Source: Halobellus salinus
GTDB lineage: Archaea; Halobacteriota; Halobacteria; Halobacteriales; Haloferacaceae
Length of the DNA: 64,000 nucleotides
Assembly (NCBI RefSeq): GCF_014646875.1
Contig: NZ_BMOC01000005.1
Span: 1 to 64,000, forward strand
Reading direction: 5' to 3'
Part shown: positions 36,927 to 45,395 of the stretch, piece after piece
Layout: each line of letters opens with the position of its first letter
Numbering within the stretch: position 1 is the stretch's first letter
Position numbers and translations under genes: made by a program
Notes under the pieces: generated by a model
Database searches by the model: none
What the model was told of the DNA's origin: nothing
What the model saw: only the letters and a program-made list of their open reading frames with translations

Positions 36927-38459
36927 ATGACTGAGGAGCTGGCGGCTGCTGTCCGGAACGCCCTCGACATAGATTCCGAGGAGTTCGAGGCGCAGGCGCG
37001 GACGGAAGCGGAGGTGGTCAAATCCGAACTCCGGGAGGGCACCTTCGACAACCACCAGTCGATCGTCGGCTTAGAGTATGAGTTCTACGCGGTCGCCGAC
37101 GGTCGGTGGGAAGCCTCCAACGACACCGGGATCTACAGCTTGATGCGCGTGCCGCGCCGGCTGCTGGGGCTCATCGGCTTCGAGAAGGAACTCGGGCTCC
37201 ACAACGCCGAGATGACCACCAGCCCGCAGCCGCTGAACGCCGACGGGCTCGGCGCCCAGGAGGCGGAGGTACGGGCGCGGCTGGCGGCCGCCCAGGAGTG
37301 TACCGCCGCCGAAGGCATCAGGCTGGTGAGCGACGGGATGTGGGCCATTCCGCCGGCCGGCGAGACCGCTCGCGAGTACCTCACCGACAGTGTTGAAGCC
37401 GAGCGCGTCAGGATCGCCACGAACATGAGCGGGTCGGTCCGGTACCACGCCATGGCCAACGGTCCGGCCGTCCCCGACGAGACAACGGTCGACGCGCCGA
37501 ACGTGTGCCTCTCGGCGCGGACGGTTATGCCGGAATCGCTGATCACGTCGATCCAACCCCACTACCAGGTCGCCCACGCCGACGACCTTCCGATGCGGTT
37601 CAACTACGCGCTCAGGCTGGCGGGACCGCTCGTCGCCCTCGGGGTCAACTCCCCGTTTTTCCCGCCGGACCTCTACGACGATGTCGGCGCGGCGAAAATC
37701 CTCGCGGAGTCCCGGCTGGAAAACCGGATCGGGGTCTTCGAGTCGGTGCTCAACACGCCCGACGCCCGGAAGGTCGCGTTCCCCGAGGACCTCGACGCCA
37801 TCGAGCAGGCGGTCGATCGGGTCGCCGCCGACCCGACGGTGGTTCCGATGCCGGTTCCCGAGGGCAACCGGTTCGACGACGAGTTCGCGACGTTCCGCCG
37901 GAAGCACGGCACCTACTGGCGGTGGGTCCGGCCGGTGTTCGACGGCGCGTCGCGGTCGGCCGCCAACGCCCGGATCGAGTTCCGGCCGATCCCGGCCCAG
38001 CCCACTGTCCGGGACTCCATGGCGTTCCAGGCCACGTTCGCGGGGTTGATGGAGAGCCTCCCGCGCCGGCAACACCCCGCAACCGACCAGCGGTGGTCAA
38101 CCGCCCGGGAGAACTTCTACGCCGCGGCCAGGGAGGGCCTCGACAGCGGTCAGCGGTGGGTCTGCAACGACGGGGCCGAAACAATCGACACCGACGCGGT
38201 CTACGACGACATCTTCGCACACGCGGTTGACGGCCTCACCACCGCCGGGTGTTCGGAGTCGGAGGCCGAGCGGTACGTGGCGCCGCTCCGCGCGCGACTC
38301 GAGCACGGAACGACGCCCGCAGACTGGAAGGTGTCGCGGGTTCGGACGTATCTCGCCGAGGGTGACGAGTTCGCTGACGCCGTCGCCCGGATGCAACGCG
38401 ACTACGTGCGGCGACAGGAGGAAACGCTGCTCGACGGCTCGTTCGCGGACTGGCTGTGA
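36927..38459 (+). CDS. glutamate-cysteine ligase (GCS2)-like protein
   Basis: 510 aa. An N-terminal GLEYEFYAVADGR with acidic residues, an E-rich HNAEMTTSPQPLN and ARIEFRPIPAQPT match the metal/ATP-binding strands of the GCS2 carboxylate-amine ligase family. Gamma-glutamylcysteine is the major thiol of haloarchaea, but this protein is longer than the usual GshA, so it may join glutamate or another acid to a different amine. The reaction is unproven. Divergent from ligA (124 bp), convergent with psmB. Confidence 0.65.
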   Translation: MTEELAAAVRNALDIDSEEFEAQARTEAEVVKSELREGTFDNHQSIVGLEYEFYAVADGRWEASNDTGIYSLMRVPRRLLGLIGFEKELGLHNAEMTTSPQPLNADGLGAQEAEVRARLAAAQECTAAEGIRLVSDGMWAIPPAGETAREYLTDSVEAERVRIATNMSGSVRYHAMANGPAVPDETTVDAPNVCLSARTVMPESLITSIQPHYQVAHADDLPMRFNYALRLAGPLVALGVNSPFFPPDLYDDVGAAKILAESRLENRIGVFESVLNTPDARKVAFPEDLDAIEQAVDRVAADPTVVPMPVPEGNRFDDEFATFRRKHGTYWRWVRPVFDGASRSAANARIEFRPIPAQPTVRDSMAFQATFAGLMESLPRRQHPATDQRWSTARENFYAAAREGLDSGQRWVCNDGAETIDTDAVYDDIFAHAVDGLTTAGCSESEAERYVAPLRARLEHGTTPADWKVSRVRTYLAEGDEFADAVARMQRDYVRRQEETLLDGSFADWL

Positions 38460-38486
38460 CGGAAACCCCGGGCGGTGTGACGCCGA

Positions 38487-39218
38487 CTACAGGACGTCGT
38501 CGAAGTCCTTGTGCTGTGTGATCTCGACGCCCTCGTCGGTGACTGTACAGACGTTGATGCCGTTGCCCGAGGCGAGGTCCCGCTCGACCGCGCTGTCGAT
38601 GGCGCGGGCGGCGACGGACGTTGCCTCGTCCATGCTCAGTTCGTCCGTGTACTCCTGTTCGAGCACACCCAGCGCGTACTGGCTGCCCGATCCCGTGACG
38701 GTGTACTCCTCTTCAAGAATCGACCCCGCGGGGTCGATGCTGTAGATGTGCGGCCCGTCTTCGTCGACGCCGCCGAGGATGGGCTGGACGATGAAGAACG
38801 CGCCCGACCGGAGGAAGTTGCCGAGGAGCGTCGACAGCGCTTGCATGCTCATGTCCTCGCCGCGACGGGCCTCGTAGAGCCGGACCTCCGCGCGGATCGA
38901 AGAGATGAGCGACTGCGCTGCTGAGACCGACCCGGCGATGGTGAGCGCGCCGGTCGGGTGGATCTCTTCGACCTTCTGGACGTTCTTTGAGGAGACCATC
39001 CGACCGAGACTCGCGCGCATATCCGTCGCGAGGACGACACCGTCCTCGGTCTTGAGTCCCACCGTCGTGGTGCCGGTCTTCGTCTCTTTGTCGCCCATCT
39101 CTCCCGCGCGGCGCTCGGCCTCGGGGAACTCACCGATCTCGGGGGCGAACACGTCGTTGTGGTCGCCGTTCAGCGAATCAAGACCGGTTGAAAGATCGTC
39201 GCTCGTCGGTGTACGCAT
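38487..39218 (-). CDS. psmB: 20S proteasome beta subunit precursor
   Basis: 243 aa. A 49-residue propeptide ends ETKTG and the mature chain begins TTTVGLKTEDG with nucleophile Thr50, matching the Gly49/Thr50 cleavage known in Haloferax. Asp66 (LATDMRAS), Lys82 and the GSGSQYALGVLE segment complete the Ntn-hydrolase core. It degrades proteins inside the archaeal proteasome together with alpha subunits encoded elsewhere. Confidence 0.95.
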   Translation of the reverse strand: MRTPTSDDLSTGLDSLNGDHNDVFAPEIGEFPEAERRAGEMGDKETKTGTTTVGLKTEDGVVLATDMRASLGRMVSSKNVQKVEEIHPTGALTIAGSVSAAQSLISSIRAEVRLYEARRGEDMSMQALSTLLGNFLRSGAFFIVQPILGGVDEDGPHIYSIDPAGSILEEEYTVTGSGSQYALGVLEQEYTDELSMDEATSVAARAIDSAVERDLASGNGINVCTVTDEGVEITQHKDFDDVL

Positions 39219-39440
39219 TACCTACGGTTGCGGCCCGCCGCTGATAAATGCCACCCTTCCCACCGCTGTTGCCCGTACCGACGGCCGCCGCACCAAGCGC
39301 GGTGAACGGACACGGACCTCCTGTGGTCATCGCTCCGTGCTCGCGTGCTGCGACCGGGGAGACGACCGCGGTGGTCGGCGAGTCGATTACACGCCGGAGA
39401 GGGCAAAAACCCGTCCAGCGACCGGATCAGTGCCGCCTGT

Positions 39441-39614
39441 TCAACGCGACCCGCTCCGGTATGCTCGCTCGGCCGACTCCACGAGCCGTCGGATCGGGAG
39501 CGTGAGCCCAAGGCGTTGCGCCCCCAGCGCGACCGGCATCGCCAGGATCCCGAAGGCGAGCGTAATCTGGTACAGCACGAACGCCGCGCCGCGTCGAAGG
39601 TCGTCCAGCATCAT
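39441..39614 (-). CDS. small membrane protein, conserved haloarchaeal type (57 aa)
   Basis: MMLDDLRRGAAFVLYQITLAFGILAMPVALGAQRLGL: one or two hydrophobic helices with basic ends. The true start is one of two adjacent ATG codons (39614 or 39611); the TATA box at 39640-39646 supports them and argues against the longer frame. Function unknown. Confidence 0.72.
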   Translation of the reverse strand: MMLDDLRRGAAFVLYQITLAFGILAMPVALGAQRLGLTLPIRRLVESAERAYRSGSR

Positions 39615-39639
39615 CTTGCCCGTTCTCCGCCAGCGGATG

Positions 39640-39646
39640 TATATAA
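39640..39646 (-). promoter_or_regulatory. TATA box for the 57-aa membrane protein gene
   Basis: TTATATA on the minus strand is centred 29 nt before the ATG, the haloarchaeal leaderless spacing. Confidence 0.6.
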
Positions 39647-39890
39647 CCCTTCGCATCGATTCGGTCGGTTGGACCCGCCGCAGTAGTGCGGTTTTGTGAG
39701 CCGGGACGCGCGTCCGTCCGATCGGGGTCCGGCCGGCGGTCACCGCGTAATAGCACGATCGGCGGACTCGTTCGTCGGCATAACTTATGGGATGAATCGG
39801 GGTTCCGTACGCGCCCGCTGCAGGGATCGGCCGGCACCGGCGCCGCGACGAACCACAAGACACGAGACCCCGTGGGTCGTGAGGCCGAGT

Positions 39891-40280
39891 ATGAGTAACT
39901 ATCTCGTCGCGATGGAAGCCGCGTGGCTGGTTCGCGATGTCGACGACATCGACGACGCGATCGGCGTCGCAGTCAGCGAAGCCGGAAAGCGCCTCAACGA
40001 CCAGAATAAAGAGTACGTCGAGGTGGAGGTGGGTGCGACGCCGTGTCCCGCCTGTGGGGAACCGTTCGATTCGGCGTTCATCGCGGCCAACACCGCCCTG
40101 GTCGGCCTACTCTTGGAGATCGACGTGTTCAACGCCGACAGCGAGGAACACGCCTCCCGCATTGCCAAAAGCGAGGTCGGCGGCGCACTCCGGGACGTCC
40201 CTCTCTCGGTGATCGAGGTCGTCGAGACCGGCGAGGGCGACGAGGACAACGCGGAGACGCAGGCTCACAACCACGGGTAG
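39891..40280 (+). CDS. DUF555 (UPF0212) family protein
   Basis: 129 aa. MSNYLVAMEAAWLVRDVDDI and TPCPACGEPFDSAFIAANTALVGL match the archaeal DUF555 family, with one CxxC pair that could bind zinc or be redox-active. The rest is acidic. Function unknown. It precedes the HTH-CBS regulator by 69 bp, and the two may be coexpressed. Confidence 0.82.
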   Translation: MSNYLVAMEAAWLVRDVDDIDDAIGVAVSEAGKRLNDQNKEYVEVEVGATPCPACGEPFDSAFIAANTALVGLLLEIDVFNADSEEHASRIAKSEVGGALRDVPLSVIEVVETGEGDEDNAETQAHNHG

Positions 40281-40349
40281 TCCGGACCGGCCCGGGGTCT
40301 CACACTGTCCCCCCGAAAGGCTTTCGTATAACTTCGGGTAATTAGGCGC

Positions 40350-40892
40350 ATGGAGCTCCCGACCCCGGAGGATCTGCGACAGCGCCGGACGGAGTTGGAC
40401 CTGACTCAGAGCAGCCTCGCGGACAAGGCGGGCGTCTCGCAGCCGCTCATCGCCCGGATCGAAGGTGGCGACGTCGACCCGCGGCTCTCGACGCTCCGCC
40501 GGATCGTGAACGCCCTGGAGGAAGCCGAAGGGAGTATCATCCGCGCCGCCGACCTGATGAACGGGACCGTGGTGAGCGTCGCGCCCGACGACTCTGTGCG
40601 TGCCGCCCGCGACGTGATGCTCGAGGAGGGGTTTTCCCAGCTGCCGGTCATCCGCGATGGCCGGCCCGTCGGGATCATCTCGAACAGCGACATTCGCCAC
40701 GCACAGGAGGGCGAAGACGTGGGCACGCTTCCGGTGGCCGAGGTTATGCGCGAGTCGGTGATGGCGGTCGAACCCGCAGCCACCTTAGAAGAGATCGACA
40801 CCGCTCTTGACCACCACGCCGCCGTTCTCGTGGTGGAAGGTGGGGAGACGGTCGGGATCGTGACCGAGGCCGACGTGGCCGCACACATATGA
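40350..40892 (+). CDS. HTH (Xre type) and two CBS domains, putative transcription regulator
   Basis: 180 aa. Residues 5-60 form a helix-turn-helix (RTELDLTQSSLADKAGVSQP ending IARIEGG), and residues 65-180 two CBS motifs (MNGTVVSVAPDDSVRAARDV, MRESVMAVEPAATLEEIDTA) that bind adenine nucleotides. The pairing suggests a DNA-binding protein sensing ATP/AMP or S-adenosylmethionine. The stop overlaps the ATG of a 55-codon frame (ATGA), so a coupled small gene follows. Target genes unknown. Confidence 0.87.
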   Translation: MELPTPEDLRQRRTELDLTQSSLADKAGVSQPLIARIEGGDVDPRLSTLRRIVNALEEAEGSIIRAADLMNGTVVSVAPDDSVRAARDVMLEEGFSQLPVIRDGRPVGIISNSDIRHAQEGEDVGTLPVAEVMRESVMAVEPAATLEEIDTALDHHAAVLVVEGGETVGIVTEADVAAHI

Positions 40893-41137
40893 GCCGCGGT
40901 GGCCGGGTCGCCTCGGGGCAGGCCGGTGGCCGCGACCTGCTACCACCGCGGCGACTGCCGCCTCCGGACCCGCTTTCGCCGATCCAGGAAGACGAGGTCA
41001 CGCTCATTTGCTGGATGGTTGTCATACTGTCGGCTATAACTACGTGAAGATTTTCAACACCCCGGGGTGTCGAAATACGTCACGCGACTATAGCCGACAG
41101 TATCAGTCCCGAAGAACACGAGAGTGAGGATGACTGA
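40889..41137 (+). pseudogene. small ORF disrupted by the 80-bp palindromic element
   Basis: The ATG at 40889 overlaps the CBS gene stop (ATGA). The frame runs through DPLSPIQEDEVTLICWMVV to the element at 41024 and then stops within it. If the element and one extra flank base are removed, the frame continues as SPEEHESEDD and stops at 41135, a very haloarchaeal acidic C-terminus, giving a 55-aa protein. The family is not recognised; the ancestral gene is inferred, not observed. Confidence 0.5.
41024..41103. mobile_element. 80-bp palindromic MITE-like element, copy B
   Basis: Reverse complement of the element at 9436-9515 with a single mismatch (TTTTCAACAC in place of TTTTCGACAC). Same 15-bp perfect terminal repeats and same TC/CAGT flanks. 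Near-identity indicates recent spread. It interrupts a small ORF and lies near a decayed toxin locus. Confidence 0.75.
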
Positions 41138-41231
41138 CCGCGGCTGATGAGCCAGGTGGTGTCCGGAACGTAGACTCGGTGGAAGTGAAACGCACGTTTC
41201 TGAGAACCGAGAAAGGATGGACGTGAGAATG

Positions 41232-41444
41232 CTATTCGTTTTCGAGGGCGTCGTAAATATCGCGGTGTTCGTCCCGATCAGCCTTGGCGACGCGTAACAC
41301 GAGCTCTCGACGAATGTCATCCATCACGTCGTCGAGTGGCGTTCGTTCGCCTGTCTTCTCTTCTGTCGCTATGTCTGGCTCTTGACCACGAATCCGGTTA
41401 ATCGTTCGGGTCCGATGATCCGTCGGACAACTGCTCAAGTCCAT
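41232..41444 (-). CDS. small hypothetical protein next to the Fic/Doc pseudogene (70 aa)
   Basis: The C-terminal half is acidic and helical (LDDVMDDIRRELVLRVAKAD), a plausible antitoxin-like composition, but I do not recognise it. The first ATG (41444) lies inside the 3' end of the Doc gene in another frame, and no nearer ATG or GTG exists until the middle, so the N-terminus is doubtful. Could be a real overlapping gene or a relic. Antitoxins normally precede Doc, and none is upstream here. Confidence 0.4.
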   Translation of the reverse strand: MDLSSCPTDHRTRTINRIRGQEPDIATEEKTGERTPLDDVMDDIRRELVLRVAKADRDEHRDIYDALENE

Positions 41445-41885
41445 ACTCGACGAGGTCGCCTCGCCATCGCCTTACCACTTCGTTCAAATCAACTTCGGTC
41501 GTGTGTGCTCGGAGATATTCAAGCACCTCGTCCTCATCGACAGCCGTCGCATCGGTGCCAAACTTCGTCAGTATCTCTCTGATTTCGTCGTCGTACTCGA
41601 ACTGGCGACCGTTGAGCAGATAGAACACTGTCGCCGTGTTGAGTGCAGTGCGCTTGTTTCCGTCCACGGACGGGTGATTGGCGACGAGGAGACGAAGCAA
41701 ATGAAACGCCTTCTCGTGAATCGTCTCTGGAACCGATCTGAAACTCCCTTCGCTGACATACTCCAGTGCGAATTCGATATCTCCGCGACTTTGGACGCCT
41801 GAGCTGGTGTCTGGATACTCCGAGACATCTCCTCGTGGATGTCGAGGATGTCTTCAACCGACGGATACCAGATCGAGACAGTCAC
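41398..41885 (-). pseudogene. doc: Fic/Doc-type toxin gene with 2-base frameshift
   Basis: Reading from GTG 41885: VTVSIWYPSVEDILDIHEEM, then the frame is lost at 41820-41828. Two bases on, it resumes as EYPDTSSGVQSRGDIEFALEYV, SVPETIHEKAFHLLRLLVANHPSVDGNKRTALN (the Fic motif HPSVDGNKR) and QFEYDDEIREILTKFG. The break is ATGTCTCGG where ATGTCGG would restore the frame, so a TC dinucleotide has been duplicated. A 100-residue C-terminal ORF from 41700 still holds the HxxxDGNK(R) motif. Doc toxins phosphorylate EF-Tu-type factors. Confidence 0.82.
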
Positions 41886-42105
41886 TATCTGGGATTCACA
41901 CCCGACTAATCTATTGTTTTCGCTCCACGGATGAACAACTCTCGGCGGAACGTTGCACATCGGCGCAATCTATGACTGATACAATCGAAAGGATGTACGC
42001 CTGGAACACTACCGGGCGAGAATCTACTAGTAGGCTCAGTGAACGTGAAAAACGGACAGAACCCCAGTCCAGACGTTCAAGTATGATGGCGGCGTAAATT
42101 GTAGT
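41886..42105. other. intergenic region with first copy of a flanking direct repeat
   Basis: 220 bp with no convincing gene (a short frame 41972-42097 begins MTDTIERMYAWNTTGRE). A 26-bp repeat at 41993-42018 matches 42755-42780 at 23 of 26 bases, so the toxin-antitoxin pair between them is bracketed by direct repeats. Confidence 0.5.
41993..42018. repeat. direct repeat, left copy
   Basis: ATGTACGCCTGGAACACTAC at its start; the partner is at 42755-42780. An AATCGAA box precedes each copy (41983 and about 42741), so the similarity may extend to near 38 bp with a gap. Confidence 0.55.
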
Positions 42106-42387
42106 ATGAGCCAAGTGACGAGACGTATCGTACAGGAACTCCACGACGAGCCACATCTCGAAGGCCGGCGGATTACTGTTCAGTTCCTCAAAGAACAGGT
42201 CGAAGAGCGGGGGCTCTCCCCAAGAACGGTTGCCGATCGCCACGACCTCGACGTGGCTGATGTCTATCGGGCACTCACATACTACCACGACCATCCCAAA
42301 GAGATGCGTACGATCGAACGCCAGCGGCAATCTGCAATCGAGGAACACGACCACTTGACGACCGACCCCGACGATGTGCGTGACTAA
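42106..42387 (+). CDS. DUF433-type antitoxin
   Basis: 93 aa. RRITVQFLKEQVEERGLSPR and VADRHDLDVADVYRALTYYH are the DUF433 winged/helix-turn-helix core, and the acidic tail (EEHDHLTTDPDDVRD) probably blocks the toxin. ATG 42106 follows the AT-rich promoter region. Its last base is the first base of the toxin gene (stop/start overlap), the usual arrangement for DUF433-DUF5615 pairs. Confidence 0.85.
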   Translation: MSQVTRRIVQELHDEPHLEGRRITVQFLKEQVEERGLSPRTVADRHDLDVADVYRALTYYHDHPKEMRTIERQRQSAIEEHDHLTTDPDDVRD

Positions 42388-42728
42388 TGGGGTATCGTAT
42401 CCTCGCTGACGAGAACGTCGAGCAGGCGACGATCAATTACCTACGGAAACTCGGTCACGATGTTGAATGGATCGGAGATGTCGAAGAACTCGGCCTTGGC
42501 GCTGGCGATGAATCGATCGCTACATACGGACGCGAGACGGATCGCCTCATTCTCACGCAGGATGACGACTTCTTCACCCAGATGGATGTCGAAGAAACCG
42601 CTTGAATCCTTTTCCAGAAGGATCAGACGCTTTCGGCTCAAGAGGTAGGAGACATCGTACACGAACTCTCCGAGTACATAGACCAGTCCGACGTAACCCT
42701 CGAATACGTAAGCAGAAACTGGCTATAG
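42387..42728 (+). pseudogene. DUF5615 PIN-like toxin with premature TGA
   Basis: Begins MGYRILADENVEQATINYLR and holds the family acidic residues in DRLILTQDDDFF. An in-frame TGA at 42603-42605 stands where a Gly codon is expected (GETA-G-ILFQKDQ type), and the frame then stays open through LFQKDQTLSAQEVGDIVHEL to TAG at 42726, so the intact gene would be 113 codons. A single base change explains it. The 72-residue product keeps the metal-binding side chains but lacks the C-terminal helix, so it is probably inactive. Confidence 0.82.
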
Positions 42729-42733
42729 AGGCC

Positions 42734-42739
42734 TTTTTT
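42734..42739 (+). terminator. T6 tract after the DUF5615 gene
   Basis: GCC followed by six T residues lies 6 nt after the second stop codon, a plausible archaeal T-tract terminator. Confidence 0.4.
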
Positions 42740-42754
42740 AATCGAATATATGAA

Positions 42755-42780
42755 ATGTACGCCCGGAACACTAACGGCCG
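42755..42780. repeat. direct repeat, right copy
   Basis: Partner of 41993-42018 (23/26 identical). The pair brackets the DUF433/DUF5615 operon. Confidence 0.55.
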
Positions 42781-43015
42781 GCCTCATCCCGAGGCGGCGT
42801 GCCGCGTCGGCCGGGAAACCCTCGTGTCGGGCGGTCCGTCTTTGGGGCGCGGACGATCCACAGTGTCGCACACCCGGGTTCGTCGTCGTGTCATCGCTCC
42901 CGTAGCGGGAGAACTCGGACGGGGACTGAGGGTGCGCAGACGGAGGTACGCGGCCCGTCCACAAGCCGGTTCCGGCTCGGACCGGCCCGCCGACAGCACG
43001 GTGCCGCCCCGCTGC
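42781..43015. other. intergenic region
   Basis: 235 bp with no gene I can support. GC-rich Arg-coding frames on both strands look like noise. Codon use does not look haloarchaeal. Confidence 0.4.
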
Positions 43016-43276
43016 TCACCCGATCACCCGTCGGTGGTACGCCCACCCCCACACGAACACCAGCGCCGAGATGAGCGTTGCCGACGCGATGGCCGGGAGC
43101 AGGTCCGGTGACACCCCGACCCCGAACCGTTCGATGGCCCGCTGGGCCGCGGTGTTCGTGTAGACGAGCAGTTCGCGGGTGCTCACGAACCGCTGCAGGA
43201 TATCGTTGAGATACGACGTCGAGACCATCGCCACGAGCGCGGCGAGGACGTGTGACGCGCCTGTCTTGTGGGACAT
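43016..43276 (-). CDS. small two-helix membrane protein (86 aa)
   Basis: MSHKTGASHVLAALVAMVST then a soluble middle, and a second helix (AIASATLISALVFVWGWAYH). Possible membrane-anchored small protein; family not recognised. The region up to the glp operon (43277-43577) is non-coding. Confidence 0.6.
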   Translation of the reverse strand: MSHKTGASHVLAALVAMVSTSYLNDILQRFVSTRELLVYTNTAAQRAIERFGVGVSPDLLPAIASATLISALVFVWGWAYHRRVIG

Positions 43277-43577
43277 ACACGAGTGTGCACCTGTCGGACT
43301 GATAGGAGTTTTGCGTCCGAGAGCGGTACTGGTTAGTTGGGGATGGAACCGCTTTGGACGGTGCGAAGACGGCCTCGGAAGCTCACGCGCTCTCGCTCAG
43401 CGAGACCGCGGCCCCTTCCAGTCCGGATGGACGCTTCGGGTCAACCGATGTCCCGCCCGTTCCACTCGCGGGACTCCCGCCCAGGGTCGGTTCCTTGATC
43501 ACGCATCGCTTATCTGAACACTGCCGCGTCGGGAGACGCTAGTGTAAAGTACGTGGTAGCCAAACGTAGGCCGATAG
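43277..43577. other. intergenic region before glpA
   Basis: 301 bp; likely holds the glp promoter. No repeat or RNA gene was recognised. Haloarchaeal glp genes are known to be induced by glycerol, but I see no clear operator. Confidence 0.4.
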
Positions 43578-45395
43578 ATGAGTAACGCGCCGAGTGCCCT
43601 CGTGATCGGCGGCGGGTCCACCGGCTGCGGCATCGTGCGCGACCTCGCGATGCGCGGCCTTGACGTCACCCTCGTCGAGAAGGGGAACCTGACCCACGGG
43701 ACGACCGGGCGGATGCACGGACTCCTCCACAGCGGCGGCCGCTACGCGGTCGCCGACCAGTCTTCGGCAACGGAGTGTATCGAGGAGAACCGCGTTCTCC
43801 GCCGGATCGCGACCCACTGCGTCGAGATGACCGGCGGGCTGTTCGTCCAGCGCCCCGAGGACGAAGACGAGTATTTCGAGAGGAAGCTTGAGGGGTGCCG
43901 CGAGTGTGGGATCCCCGCGGAGGTCCTCTCCCCCGAGGAGGCCCGCGAGATCGAACCCCACCTTGCGAGAGACATCGAGCGCGCGATCCGGGTGCCGGAC
44001 GGCGCAATCGACCCGTTCCGGCTCTGCGTCGCGAACGCCGCCGCCGCAATCGACCACGGCGCGCGGGTCGAGACCCACGCTGAGGTCACGGACGTGCTGG
44101 TCGAGAACGGTGAGGCCGTCGGCGTTGAGATCGAACACGAGTCGGGTGAGGGATCGTTCGTCCACGGCGAGGCCGGCGAACGCGAGGAGATCTACGCCGA
44201 CCACATCATCAACGCCACCGGGGCGTGGGCGGGCCAGATCGGCGATATGGCGGGCGTCGATGTCGCCGTACGCCCCTCGAAGGGCGTGATGACGATCATG
44301 AACGTCCGGCAGGTCGACACCGTGATCAACCGGTGCAAGCCCAAGGGCGACGCCGACATCGTCGTCCCCCACGAGACGACCTGCATCCTGGGGACGACCG
44401 ACGAGGAGGTCGACGACCCCGAGGACTACCCCGAGGAGGGATGGGAGGTGGACATGATGATCGACACCCTCTCGAAGTTGGTGCCGATGCTCTCGGAGGC
44501 CCGCACCATCCGGTCGTTCTGGGGGGTTCGCCCGTTGTACGAACCGCCAGCGGTCGCAAGCGAGGACCCGACCGACATCACGCGGGACTTCTTCCTCCTC
44601 GACCACGACGACCGCGACGACCTCCCCGGGATGACGTCGATCGTCGGCGGGAAGCTCACGACCTACCGGCTGATGGCGGAGAAGATCGCCGACCACGTCT
44701 GCGATCGGCTCGACGTCGACGCCGAGTGCCGGACTGCCGAGGAACCGCTCCCTGGTTCGGAGGACTTCTCGGTGCTCCGCGACTGGATGGACGAGTTTGG
44801 GCTCCGGTCGCCGGTCGGCCGCCGGAGCGCCGAACGCCTCGGGTCGCGGATGGACGAGGTGATCGGCGAGTGGGACGGCCCCAACCCCACCGTGTGTGAG
44901 TGCGAGGCCGTCACCCGCGCGGAGATCCACGACGCGATCGAGGGCGCGGGGTCGGATCTCAACGCGGTGCGGCTCCGGACCCGCGCGTCGATGGGGAACT
45001 GCCAGGGAGCGTTCTGCTGTCACCGCATGGCGAACGAGCTGGTGCCGGAGTACGACGAGGTCGTCGCCCGCGACGCCTTCGAGGACCTCTACCAGGAACG
45101 CTGGAAGGGCGAGCGCCACGCGCTTTGGGGCCAACAGCTCTCGCAGGCGACGTTGAAACACATGCTCCACGCCACCACGATGAACCGCGATTCCGACCCG
45201 GCGGCCACCGAAGAGCCGGTCGATTTCGGGGCGTTCGACCCTGGTCCCGACGCGACCTCGGCCCCGGGCGCCGGAACGGAGTCCGCCGGCGGACCGGACG
45301 ACGCCGTCGCCGACGGCGGGACCGGTATCGAGGCGGCCGGCGGCCCCGACCGCGACGGTTCCAATCCGGCCGGAGAAACCGATGCCGATTCGTGA
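43578..45395 (+). CDS. glpA: anaerobic glycerol-3-phosphate dehydrogenase subunit A
   Basis: 605 aa FAD protein. FAD motif [20 protein letters not shown] (residues 6-25), the [17 protein letters not shown] substrate-side segment and [20 protein letters not shown] are conserved. The C-terminal part has the BFD-like cysteine set (CECEAVTR ... [11 protein letters not shown]), and a low-complexity tail ends the chain. It oxidises glycerol 3-phosphate to DHAP. Overlaps glpB by 14 bases. Confidence 0.94.
   Translation: MSNAPSALVIGGGSTGCGIVRDLAMRGLDVTLVEKGNLTHGTTGRMHGLLHSGGRYAVADQSSATECIEENRVLRRIATHCVEMTGGLFVQRPEDEDEYFERKLEGCRECGIPAEVLSPEEAREIEPHLARDIERAIRVPDGAIDPFRLCVANAAAAIDHGARVETHAEVTDVLVENGEAVGVEIEHESGEGSFVHGEAGEREEIYADHIINATGAWAGQIGDMAGVDVAVRPSKGVMTIMNVRQVDTVINRCKPKGDADIVVPHETTCILGTTDEEVDDPEDYPEEGWEVDMMIDTLSKLVPMLSEARTIRSFWGVRPLYEPPAVASEDPTDITRDFFLLDHDDRDDLPGMTSIVGGKLTTYRLMAEKIADHVCDRLDVDAECRTAEEPLPGSEDFSVLRDWMDEFGLRSPVGRRSAERLGSRMDEVIGEWDGPNPTVCECEAVTRAEIHDAIEGAGSDLNAVRLRTRASMGNCQGAFCCHRMANELVPEYDEVVARDAFEDLYQERWKGERHALWGQQLSQATLKHMLHATTMNRDSDPAATEEPVDFGAFDPGPDATSAPGAGTESAGGPDDAVADGGTGIEAAGGPDRDGSNPAGETDADS

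Noticed and set aside
42603-42605. TGA in the DUF5615 gene as selenocysteine
   Set aside because: Haloarchaea are not known to use selenocysteine, the site is where Gly is expected, and no other sign of recoding is seen.
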